DNA of 64,000 bases, from positions 1 to 64,000 of the forward strand of contig JAMDCP010000002.1 in NCBI GenBank assembly GCA_023489335.1, read 5' to 3'. The stretch is from Deltaproteobacteria bacterium (GTDB taxonomy: Bacteria > SZUA-79 > Acidulodesulfobacterales > Acidulodesulfobacteraceae). Shown piece after piece: positions 55,912 to 64,000 of the stretch (its first letter is position 1; each line of letters starts with the position of its first letter). The notes under the pieces were generated by a model. The model ran no database searches. It saw only the letters and a list, made by a program, of their open reading frames with translations, and was not told where the DNA came from. A program made the position numbers and the translations under genes.

Positions 55912-57202
55912 GCGGTGCGGCCTGCCCTTCATCTTTAACATTAATATAATCTTGGGATAAAGGTATCATAAAGGTAAACATAAAGCCGTTTCCTAAGCTG
56001 CTCTTAAGTACGGCAGCGCCGTTAAGCAGTTTAAGCGTGTGCTTTACAATTGCAAGTCCAAGCCCCGTTCCTTTATATTCGGTTGTATGAGAACTGTTTA
56101 CCCTGAAAAATCTTTCCCCCAGCCTTAAAAGATTGGTATAGCTTACGCCTATGCCGGTATCCTCGACGGAAAAGAAAAAGAATTCTTTATTGTTTTCGGC
56201 TCTGTTCAAATTATCCCATAAAATAGATGTCTCCTCGGCCTCGGCTATAAAGTTATAGGCGGTTTTGCTATCCTTAATAGATCCTTCGATTTTAATAATT
56301 CCTCCCTTTTCGGTGTATTTAACGGCATTTTGAATTAGATTTATTATAATCTGGTTAATTTTAGAGAAGTCTGAAACAAATAACCCATTACCTATGTTTT
56401 TAACTATGTCTATTTTTTTTTCTTTTATTTCTTTTTCAAACAGCGATAAGGAATGTTCAACCGAAGATTTAATATTAATTTTTTCTAATTTTACCTGCGC
56501 CCTTCCCGTTTCTATTTTAGTTAATGTTATCAGATCGTCGATAAGGTAATTAAGCCTTTTTGTGTGGTGTTCTATTATATCGAGGAATTTAATGCCGGTA
56601 TCATGATTATCCATAGCGCCGTTTTTTAAAGTTTCGACAAAACCCATTATGGCGGTAATCGGCGTTTTAACCTCATGTGATATATTTTGAATGAATGTCG
56701 ATCTTATATTTTCTACTTTTTGCAGATATGTTACATCTCTTACTATAATGGCATATTTTTCGGCATCCTTAATTTTAAATGCCGTGCAGTTTACTGTTTT
56801 TTCGTCGGCTCTATCGAAATACGATACTCTTTTGCAGGCAGAATCAAGCTCATCTTTGTTAATTATATTATCGACAAGGCTATTTATCTCAAAATTTCTT
56901 ATTAAAAATTCAAATTTTTTAATGCTGTACGGAAATGCAGCCGATCTTATATTGTCTTTAAAAGCGGGATTCACGAATAATATATTCTTATCTTTATCTA
57001 TAATAGCTAAACCGTCATTTAAATTATTTAAAATATACAAATAAAGATTTATCTGTTTTTCATATTCTTTAATCGTATTTTTAGTTAAAAATTTTTTTAT
57101 TAGAATATCCTTGTATATTTTTTTTTGCAAAAAGATATACAAAAAAAATATAAATAATGATAATATTAAAATCAAAGCTATTATTATAGGCAAACCATTC
57201 AT
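55868..57202 (-). CDS. PhoR-like sensor histidine kinase
   Basis: The 444-residue kinase has one N-terminal membrane helix (about 5-27), a PAS-like region at about 45-160 (LNDGLAIIDKDKNILFVNPAF), a HisKA dimerisation domain with phospho-acceptor His in FIQNISHEVKTPITAI, and a HATPase with N box NLIQNAVKYTEKGG, G1 VEDTGIGV and G2 GTGLGLAIVKH. No large periplasmic sensor is present, so sensing is probably at the membrane or through PAS. No response regulator is adjacent; the sigma-54 regulator at 39483 is a possible but unproven partner. Confidence 0.92.
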   Translation of the reverse strand: MNGLPIIIALILILSLFIFFLYIFLQKKIYKDILIKKFLTKNTIKEYEKQINLYLYILNNLNDGLAIIDKDKNILFVNPAFKDNIRSAAFPYSIKKFEFLIRNFEINSLVDNIINKDELDSACKRVSYFDRADEKTVNCTAFKIKDAEKYAIIVRDVTYLQKVENIRSTFIQNISHEVKTPITAIMGFVETLKNGAMDNHDTGIKFLDIIEHHTKRLNYLIDDLITLTKIETGRAQVKLEKINIKSSVEHSLSLFEKEIKEKKIDIVKNIGNGLFVSDFSKINQIIINLIQNAVKYTEKGGIIKIEGSIKDSKTAYNFIAEAEETSILWDNLNRAENNKEFFFFSVEDTGIGVSYTNLLRLGERFFRVNSSHTTEYKGTGLGLAIVKHTLKLLNGAAVLKSSLGNGFMFTFMIPLSQDYINVKDEGQAAPPKQNLQNLMPEKNL

Positions 57203-57246
57203 ATTAAAATTTTATATTATATCATTATTATTTTCTATAAAAATAA

Positions 57247-57846
57247 ATGTATAAAAAACTAGCATATAGTTCTTTTTTTTTATTTTTTCTTTTTTTATGT
57301 AAGAACTCTTATGGATTCTTAATAAACGAAATTGCGGGAACAGTGAACGGCACGCCTATAACATTGAACGAATTATATTTTTTCGCCAATGTCAACCAGA
57401 TTAACGAGTTAAAATGCAATGAATTAAATCATAGATTTTCAAAAAGCAGCTTTAAAAGAAATTTGAACATTTATATCAACAGATTAATAATTTTAGAGCA
57501 GGAAAAAAAAATCGGAATGATAAAAGTATCAAAAAACCAAATAGACGCTTATATAAAAAGTTTCAAAAAAAAATTCAAGGCAGCATGTAAAAATATGCAA
57601 TTTTCGACATTTTTAAAAAAATACGGGTTCGATAAAATAATGTTCTTTGATTATGTAAAAAATACATTGCTCGAAAAAGAATTTATCTCCGAAAGATTGC
57701 GTTTTTTATTATATAGTCCCGAAAGCGGCATAAGTACCCTTAATAATAAAAAGAAGATGCAAAGCAAGGAACTATTATCTAAGTTAGAAGCCTGGGTTCA
57801 GAGGCTAAGAAAACATGCCGATATCGAAATTAACGACAATTATTAA
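57247..57846 (+). CDS. SurA N-terminal-domain-like periplasmic protein
   Basis: The 199-residue protein has a signal peptide (Phe-rich hydrophobic about 5-22) followed by a SurA/PrsA-type chaperone start: INEIAGTVNGTPITLNEL, then a conserved INRLIILEQEKKIGMIKVS helix and KKYGFDKIMFFDYVKNTLLEK. The family would continue with a parvulin PPIase domain, but none is present, so this is a chaperone-only or truncated form. Such proteins assist folding of exported or outer-membrane proteins such as LptD. The Phe/Lys-rich composition follows the local AT content. Confidence 0.72.
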   Translation: MYKKLAYSSFFLFFLFLCKNSYGFLINEIAGTVNGTPITLNELYFFANVNQINELKCNELNHRFSKSSFKRNLNIYINRLIILEQEKKIGMIKVSKNQIDAYIKSFKKKFKAACKNMQFSTFLKKYGFDKIMFFDYVKNTLLEKEFISERLRFLLYSPESGISTLNNKKKMQSKELLSKLEAWVQRLRKHADIEINDNY

Positions 57847-57922
57847 TTATATTTTTTACATAATCAATATAATTAATGATTATATTTTATTTAAATGTTT
57901 TTATAAAATATCCGTATAATAT

Positions 57923-58312
57923 ATGTATGAATTAAAAGTATTATCGAGTTTCTCTTCCGCCCACGCGCTCAGGGGATATAACGGCAAGTGCGAAAATATT
58001 CATGGGCATAACTGGCAGGTTGAAACCATGGTTGCTTCCAATGTATTAAATGAAATAGGTTTAGTTATCGATTTCAAATTGCTAAAAAAGTATATCGGCG
58101 GGATAATGGAAATGCTTGACCATAAATTTTTAAATGAACTAGATTTTTTTAGAGAAGTTAACCCGTCTGCCGAAAATATTGCAAGATACATATACGAAGA
58201 GCTTGAAAAAATAATCGGTCTTAATGAATACAACGAATGTAAAGATATTAGGATAACAAGGGTTAATGTTTACGAAACTTCTTCGTCGATGGCATCATAT
58301 TATAAAAATTGA
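57923..58312 (+). CDS. queD: 6-carboxytetrahydropterin synthase QueD
   Basis: QueD turns 7,8-dihydroneopterin triphosphate into 6-carboxytetrahydropterin for queuosine. The 129-residue protein has zinc ligands His in SSAHAL and the pair in ENIHGH, with the catalytic Cys in KCENIHGHNW (CxxxHGH, which favours QueD over mammalian PTPS or folate-type PTPS-III). LDHKFLNEL and the C-terminal VNVYETSSS follow. The other queuosine genes (queC, queE, queF) are not in the window. Confidence 0.9.
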   Translation: MYELKVLSSFSSAHALRGYNGKCENIHGHNWQVETMVASNVLNEIGLVIDFKLLKKYIGGIMEMLDHKFLNELDFFREVNPSAENIARYIYEELEKIIGLNEYNECKDIRITRVNVYETSSSMASYYKN

Positions 58313-58398
58313 TTGACTAAAATTCTTGAATATATTAAAAGATTATTGATATACAAAAATTAAAATTAAAATAACGAATTAAATTTAATACTTCTTCC

Positions 58399-59493
58399 GT
58401 GAAACCAAATAATAAAAAAATTTTTAATTCAATTCTTGCAATAATCCTGGTCATCTCTATTTTCGTTTTTTATTTATTTTTTCAAAACGCCGTTGAAAAA
58501 GAAAAAAAAATGAATTCTAAAATAGACAAGAAAGTTAACCGCTTAAAAATAATACAAAAAGATATTGCCGAAAATATAGGTAAAATTAAGGAAATAGGCA
58601 TTCCCTCCCTTAGATACGGATATTCTTTTAATGAAAACGACCAATATTTTATTTCAAAAGTTTTGAATGATTCCAAAAAATATTATGTAAAATTAAGCTA
58701 TATTAAATTAAACTATATTAAAAAACATAAAAACAGGGAACTATATTCCTTTAAAATTTCCGGGCACGGGAAACCAAAAAATATTTATTTATTTATAAAA
58801 ACATTAGAATATAACGATAAAATCCAATTAAATAAATTTTTAATTAAAAACAAAACGAGCAAAGATTATGTCTCGTTTTATTCGGATTTATCCGTATATG
58901 CCATAAAAAAAACATATGTCTTAACAGATATTTTAAAATATAAACGCAATCTAACCCCGCCCCCGCAAACATTTGGAACTATTAATCCCTTTTTTGCCCC
59001 TGCCGTGTCTAAAATATACGCAAAAAAAATTGAATCTGCCAAAAAATACCCGCCGGAAATAAAAAGTAAAAAATTAAAAATTGAAAAAGAAAAAATTTCT
59101 AATAAAGTTTATGAAAAGTTGACATATAAATCAAAACTAAAAAAATCCGATTATTATAACAAAAAAGGAGTTGCATTTTTTGTGCGGGAAGATTATGGCA
59201 GGGCTTTTGAAATGTTTAAAAAAGCTATAGCCCTAAACCCTTCAAATTATCAGGCTCTATCAAATGCGGCTCTTGATAATTACGAAAAAAAAGATTACAA
59301 TATTGCTTTGCTTTATGGCAAAGAGGCGTTAAGACAAAAAAATGTATGGCAAATTAATTTTATTTTAGGGCTGATTTATTTGCGCAGCAGCGATTTTTTA
59401 AAAGCGAAACATTATTTTACACGGTCATTAGAATTAAATCCTTCAAATTACAAAATTAAATATTATTTAAATATCGCCGAAAAAGGACGATAA
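58399..59493 (+). CDS. Membrane-anchored PilO-like / TPR protein
   Basis: I do not recognise a named family for the whole. The 364-residue protein starts with GTG and has a membrane anchor at about 9-30, a charged coiled coil at about 32-60, then a mixed alpha/beta region at about 85-175 (FKISGHGKPKNIYLFIKTLE, YSDLSVYAIK) like the ferredoxin-fold of PilO/GspM. An FGTINPFFAP segment near 190 recalls the PilP linker motif. Three TPRs occupy about 252-361 (KKGVAFFVREDYGRAFEMFK, ALNPSNYQALSNAAL). The fit to a pilus/secretion inner-membrane scaffold is inference. An Ig-like secreted gene follows. Confidence 0.7.
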   Translation: MKPNNKKIFNSILAIILVISIFVFYLFFQNAVEKEKKMNSKIDKKVNRLKIIQKDIAENIGKIKEIGIPSLRYGYSFNENDQYFISKVLNDSKKYYVKLSYIKLNYIKKHKNRELYSFKISGHGKPKNIYLFIKTLEYNDKIQLNKFLIKNKTSKDYVSFYSDLSVYAIKKTYVLTDILKYKRNLTPPPQTFGTINPFFAPAVSKIYAKKIESAKKYPPEIKSKKLKIEKEKISNKVYEKLTYKSKLKKSDYYNKKGVAFFVREDYGRAFEMFKKAIALNPSNYQALSNAALDNYEKKDYNIALLYGKEALRQKNVWQINFILGLIYLRSSDFLKAKHYFTRSLELNPSNYKIKYYLNIAEKGR

Positions 59494-59542
59494 ATATATG
59501 TTATGAGTTTATTACACTATTATTTTATTGAGGGAACCTATT

Positions 59543-60625
59543 ATGAATATTAATTCTATTAAAAAGGTGATATTTTTTTGGGCAGCTTTATTTTTATTTA
59601 GTTTTTTCTTATTCAACAAAGCATCCGCCTTTACCACCATTACAATTATGCCCGGCAAGTTAAGTACCTTTAGGATAAGCGTTCCTCATAAAGTTGTAGC
59701 TGGAAGAAAATTTAGAATTAAAATCGTTGCATTAGACGATTACGGAAATGTAATTACAGATTTTGCCGCTAAATATGAAGGGTTAAATGTCGGAGTAACT
59801 ATCGGCAATTATTATATAGAACATTTAAATATTCCCGCTTCCGAATTTAAAAACGGGATAGTCGGTTTTAATCTTTCTTATAAAAAAGCTGGAAAAGTGA
59901 ATTTAACCGCATCATTTGAAGGAGTTGTGAATTCAAGTTCGCCCATAAGAGTGGTGCCTGGTCCGTTCCATGATTTAAAAATAGTTTCCCCCGCAAAAGT
60001 TATAGCAGGGCAGCCGTTTAATGTTAAAGTATATGCCGCTGACCAATACGGCAATCCCGTTAACTTTATGCCTAACGGCGACATACAGGTTTATCTTACC
60101 GGCGATAATTTTAAAATCCGTCCGAGGGTTATTCCTTCAGGTTATATAAAAAACGGGGCAGGAGAATTTAATTTTATTTCCGATAGGGCAGGCATGAGCC
60201 AGCTTAATTTTGAAGTGCATTATGATGGAAAGAGCCATGTTTTTATAAGCAAGAATATCGATATAGAGCCTTCGAATTTTGATAAGTTTCTTATATCGAC
60301 TAATATCGCTAAGGTTCCGGCCGGCAAGCCTTTTATAATTAAGATTGTCTCCGTAGATAGATATAATAATGTTATCGGAAATATTAATAAAACGAAGGGG
60401 GAAGTAAAGCTTATCTTAATTTCCAAATTAGGGATAGAAAGAAGTTCCGTATTTAGCTTTAAATCTTTCCATAAAGGCATTGCCTTAGTAAAAACTGTTT
60501 TCAATAGGGTCGGAACATTTTCTATCTACGCAAAACCTGTGGGGCTAACTTTAAAGAAAATAAAGGAACCTTCAAAGGTTTTTAAAAATAAGATACCGGC
60601 TAAAAGCCTTCTTTTGTATAAGTAA
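59543..60625 (+). CDS. Secreted protein with three Ig-like repeats
   Basis: I use ATG 59543 (MNINSIKKVIFF), with GAGGGA eight bases before it; an in-frame TTG lies five codons earlier. The 360-residue product has a signal peptide ending near ASA and three Ig-like repeats, each opening with a strand, then V(V/I)AG or VPAG, F.IK(V/I) and D.YGN: at about residues 43, 144 and 249. The spacing of about 100 residues fits bacterial Ig-like (Big/invasin-type) domains. No anchor or catalytic motif is visible. It could be a surface or periplasmic structural protein working with the preceding TPR protein. Confidence 0.72.
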   Translation: MNINSIKKVIFFWAALFLFSFFLFNKASAFTTITIMPGKLSTFRISVPHKVVAGRKFRIKIVALDDYGNVITDFAAKYEGLNVGVTIGNYYIEHLNIPASEFKNGIVGFNLSYKKAGKVNLTASFEGVVNSSSPIRVVPGPFHDLKIVSPAKVIAGQPFNVKVYAADQYGNPVNFMPNGDIQVYLTGDNFKIRPRVIPSGYIKNGAGEFNFISDRAGMSQLNFEVHYDGKSHVFISKNIDIEPSNFDKFLISTNIAKVPAGKPFIIKIVSVDRYNNVIGNINKTKGEVKLILISKLGIERSSVFSFKSFHKGIALVKTVFNRVGTFSIYAKPVGLTLKKIKEPSKVFKNKIPAKSLLLYK

Positions 60626-60632
60626 CTAAAAT

Positions 60633-60658
60633 TTTTTATTTTATAAAAAAAATAAAAA
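60633..60658 (+). terminator. A/T-only hairpin after the Ig-like protein gene
   Basis: TTTTTATTTT at 60633-60642 is perfectly complementary to AAAATAAAAA at 60649-60658, with a six-base loop. It begins eight bases past the stop. With no G-C pairs and no following T-run it would be a weak terminator on the plus strand, and chance in AT-rich DNA cannot be excluded. Confidence 0.3.
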
Positions 60659-60667
60659 TGCTATAAT
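60659..60667 (+). promoter_or_regulatory. Extended -10 promoter ahead of tRNA-Cys
   Basis: TGCTATAAT at 60659-60667 is a perfect extended -10 (TGnTATAAT). Transcription would begin near 60674 and run through an imperfect hairpin (GGCGC at 60690-60694 with GCGCC at 60721-60725, plus inner TTCC/GGAA) to the tRNA at 60779. A second TATAAT at 60760-60765 is closer to the tRNA but lacks a -35, so which one is used is unclear. Confidence 0.45.
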
Positions 60668-60778
60668 GATATATACATTAATGGAATATGGCGCAATTTC
60701 CGAAAAATGGAAGCCTATCCGCGCCTAACAATCTGTAACATATCCAGAGTTAATTAAGTTATAATATTTTATTTTTTC

Positions 60779-60853
60779 GGCGGCATAGCCAAGTGGTAAG
60801 GCAAAGGTCTGCAAAACCTTTATACCTCGGTTCAAATCCGAGTGCCGCCTCCA
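60779..60853 (+). tRNA. tRNA-Cys (GCA)
   Basis: The acceptor arms GGCGGCA (60779-60785) and TGCCGCC (60843-60849) pair fully. The anticodon stem AAGGT/ACCTT encloses loop CTGCAAA, giving anticodon GCA for cysteine. The T arm is CTCGG-TTCAAAT-CCGAG, and the discriminator is T at 60850, the cysteine identity base. CCA is encoded at 60851-60853. nfnA begins 27 bases later. Confidence 0.95.
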
Positions 60854-60880
60854 TAATATTTGTCTTATGAGGGACATCAT

Positions 60881-61720
60881 ATGTATGAAATAGTCGGCAG
60901 AAAAAGCATGGGAGAAGGCATTAATTTATATAATATTTTAGCTCCCGATATTGCCTCGAAGGCTTTGCCCGGACAGTTCATAATCTTAAGGGTTTACGAA
61001 AAAGGGGAAAGAATACCTATAACTATTGCAAAAACCGATAAAAATGACGGAACCGTTACTATATTGGTTCAAACGCTTGGTAAAACAACACATATGCTTA
61101 GCGAATTGAATGTGGGAGATAGTTTGGCAGATGTGGTAGGTCCGCTGGGTATTCCTACGGAAATCCTTAAATTCGGGACCGTCGTTTGTATTGGCGGAGG
61201 ATTTGGCATAGCGGCAATTTACCCTATTGCCAGGGCTTTAAAAGAGAGCGGGAATAAAGTTATTTCCATTATAGGAGCGAGAAGCAAGAACCTTTTGTTA
61301 ATGGAAGATGAAATGAGGGAGGCCAGTACGGAGCTTCTGGTTGCGACAAACGACGGCAGTTACGGAACGAAGGGTATTGTTACGGATGTTTTAAAAGAGC
61401 TTATATATGATAAAAAAGAACCCGTGGATAGAGTTATCGCAATTGGACCGGTAATCATGATGAAGGCCGTTAGCGATTTAACGAGGGATAAGTCTATTAA
61501 GACTATAGTTAGTTTAAACCCGATTATGATCGACGGAACCGGTATGTGCGGCGCTTGCAGGGTGCTTGTAGATAAAAAAACCAAATTCGCCTGCGTGGAT
61601 GGACCGGACTTTGACGGGCATCTGGTTGATTTTGATAATCTTATGAACAGGCTTAAATTTTATAAGGAAGAAGAAAAGGCATCTTATGAATGCCATATAA
61701 AAGAACATCATCATGGTTAA
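60881..61720 (+). CDS. nfnA: Ferredoxin:NADP oxidoreductase small subunit (NfnA/SudB-like)
   Basis: This FAD/NAD-binding subunit pairs with the next gene as NfnAB (NADH-dependent reduced ferredoxin:NADP oxidoreductase) or sulfide dehydrogenase SudAB. Using ATG 60881 (GAGGG seven bases ahead) the protein has about 279 residues. It has an FNR-type FAD barrel (GQFIILRVYEKGERIPITIA), NAD-binding VVCIGGGFGIAAIYPIARAL, and a [2Fe-2S] cluster motif near the C-terminus, GTGMCGACRVLV, with a fourth Cys in KFACVDGPDFDGHLV. The TTG at 60860 would only add seven residues. tRNA-Cys lies just upstream. Confidence 0.88.
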   Translation: MYEIVGRKSMGEGINLYNILAPDIASKALPGQFIILRVYEKGERIPITIAKTDKNDGTVTILVQTLGKTTHMLSELNVGDSLADVVGPLGIPTEILKFGTVVCIGGGFGIAAIYPIARALKESGNKVISIIGARSKNLLLMEDEMREASTELLVATNDGSYGTKGIVTDVLKELIYDKKEPVDRVIAIGPVIMMKAVSDLTRDKSIKTIVSLNPIMIDGTGMCGACRVLVDKKTKFACVDGPDFDGHLVDFDNLMNRLKFYKEEEKASYECHIKEHHHG

Positions 61721-61784
61721 CCGTTTTTCATTTTTAATTTGTGGACGAACTAAATTAAATATTTTATTTATATACTGTGAGTAA

Positions 61785-63248
<1,464 letters not shown>

Positions 63249-63341
63249 AGTTAAAACCCGCCGCAGCATAGTTTTCAATAGAATACAGTAAAATAATATT
63301 TTAAGGCGTGATTAAGGTTATCTTACGATTACGATAATAAA

Positions 63342-63370
63342 TTGACAAATCGTATTATTTATGAGATAAC
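63342..63370 (+). promoter_or_regulatory. Promoter for tRNA-Leu
   Basis: A perfect TTGACA at 63342-63347 and GATAAC at 63365-63370 (4/6 to TATAAT) are separated by 17 bases. Transcription would start near 63377, 44 bases ahead of the tRNA. Confidence 0.6.
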
Positions 63371-63420
63371 ATACAAATCACCCTCGTTTCTTTGCATTTT
63401 TTTATCTTTCCAAATAGCAT

Positions 63421-63508
63421 GCCGGGGTGGCGGAAATGGTAGACGCAAGGGACTTAAAATCCCTCGGAACTTTGTTCCGTGCCGGTTCGATTCCGGCCCT
63501 CGGCACCA
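63421..63508 (+). tRNA. tRNA-Leu (UAA)
   Basis: The acceptor arms GCCGGGG (63421-63427) and CCTCGGC (63498-63504) pair with one G-T. The anticodon stem AGGGA/TCCCT holds loop CTTAAAA, giving anticodon TAA for leucine. A long class-II variable arm (CGGAACTTTGTTCCG) and T arm GCCGG-TTCGATT-CCGGC follow. Discriminator A at 63505 and encoded CCA at 63506-63508 complete it. Confidence 0.95.
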
Positions 63509-63588
63509 TTCTTTTGTCGGAGATTTTAATATTTAAAGTATAGTTTTTAGTATATATAATCGTATATATTATAATATGGAGAAAAGTT

Positions 63589-64000
63589 ATGGGAGACACA
63601 ATGACAAAGAATGTAAAGAGATTACTAATTTTTGTTGTTTTCGCGGTTTTCGCCGGCGCTATTTTTAGTATTCCGTCTTACGCATCATCTTTATCCGCTA
63701 AAAAAAGTGCAGCCAAAATTGCGATGATAAGAAAATATTTCTTATCCCATTCTTATAATTTTGGTCCAATTTTTTATAAATATCATCCTGGTCCAAACTG
63801 GTATCTCCAGCATGCTAAAAGCTTAAGGCTTACCCCAAGCCAGTTAATAACCGTTAAAAAATTGGATGCGGGAATGATTAAAGATACTATTATCGGAATG
63901 CGGAATCTCAAGGCGGCTTACGCAAAATACAAAGAAGACTCAATGAAAGTCAATCCTAACATTAAAACTATCGTTAATGATATAAAAAAAGTGGGAGAAG
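63589..64000 (+). CDS. Spy/CpxP-like periplasmic protein (partial)
   Basis: An open frame runs from ATG 63589 to the window edge without a stop (about 137 residues). GGAG lies seven bases ahead; a second ATG at 63601 has GGGAGA close by and is equally possible. The product has a signal peptide (hydrophobic about 12-32, ending YASS) and a helical, Lys-rich mature part containing SLRLTPSQLITVKKLDAGM. That LTPxQ pattern resembles the Spy/CpxP and zinc-resistance-associated family of periplasmic metal/stress proteins. The family link is tentative, and the C-terminus is outside the window. Confidence 0.65.
   Translation, partial: MGDTMTKNVKRLLIFVVFAVFAGAIFSIPSYASSLSAKKSAAKIAMIRKYFLSHSYNFGPIFYKYHPGPNWYLQHAKSLRLTPSQLITVKKLDAGMIKDTIIGMRNLKAAYAKYKEDSMKVNPNIKTIVNDIKKVGE

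Noticed and set aside
63402-63599. Minus-strand 65-aa frame with MVPRAGIEPARNK
   Set aside because: It is the well-known false ORF read antisense through tRNA-Leu; the tRNA explains the sequence.

Overview
This is an AT-rich, gene-dense bacterial chromosome segment with no sign of prophage, insertion sequences, CRISPR or integrated islands. LptD (an LPS-export outer-membrane protein) shows a diderm cell with an LPS-bearing outer membrane. A sigma-54 activator, a single-heme c-type cytochrome, the futalosine menaquinone enzyme MqnA, HisZ and an NfnAB pair suggest an anaerobic or facultatively respiring, deltaproteobacterial-type lineage (Desulfobacterota-like). The low GC and this gene mix would fit acid-mine Acidulodesulfobacterales, but that is inference from impression, not a search result.

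Layout. 1-15099: the end of tuf, then the fused S10-spc-alpha ribosomal protein cluster (rpsJ to rplQ, with secY, adk, map, infA, rpmJ and rpoA), all on the plus strand; rpmD (L30) is missing between rpsE and rplO. 15168-21893: a complete trp operon in the order E-G-D-C-F-B-A, entered from an extended -10 promoter almost on top of the trpE start. 21944-28270: accD, folC, lptD and two dTDP-sugar genes (rfbB, rfbD). 28394-28879: a monocistronic cytochrome c with its own near-consensus promoter and hairpin terminator. 29000-39469: DUF502 membrane protein, galE, rsmE, a divergent smc, ftsY, purM, purN, a cation diffusion facilitator and an unknown coiled-coil protein. 39483-44156, minus strand: sigma-54 response regulator, moeA and an MltD-like lytic transglycosylase whose LysM array carries an exact 145-bp tandem duplication.

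44403-49824: class V aminotransferase, serA, hisZ and purA (serine, histidine and purine synthesis). 49920-53228: a tightly coupled trio (methyltransferase, ABC-2 permease without an ATPase, alkaline-phosphatase-superfamily hydrolase), the most cryptic cassette here. 53276-57202: a GalT-like nucleotidyltransferase, a HAD phosphatase, mqnA, and a convergent histidine kinase overlapping mqnA. 57247-60625: a SurA-N-like periplasmic protein, QueD, a membrane-anchored PilO-like/TPR protein and a three-repeat Ig-like secreted protein. 60779-63248: tRNA-Cys followed by nfnA and nfnB with no room for a second promoter. 63421-64000: tRNA-Leu(UAA) with a good promoter, then the start of a Spy/CpxP-like periplasmic protein running off the window.

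Most of the window is housekeeping. No clearly novel defence or mobile system is visible; the best leads are the methyltransferase/permease/phosphatase cassette, the PilO-like-TPR plus Ig-like pair, the stand-alone cytochrome, the trpE start-region structure and the divergent SMC.
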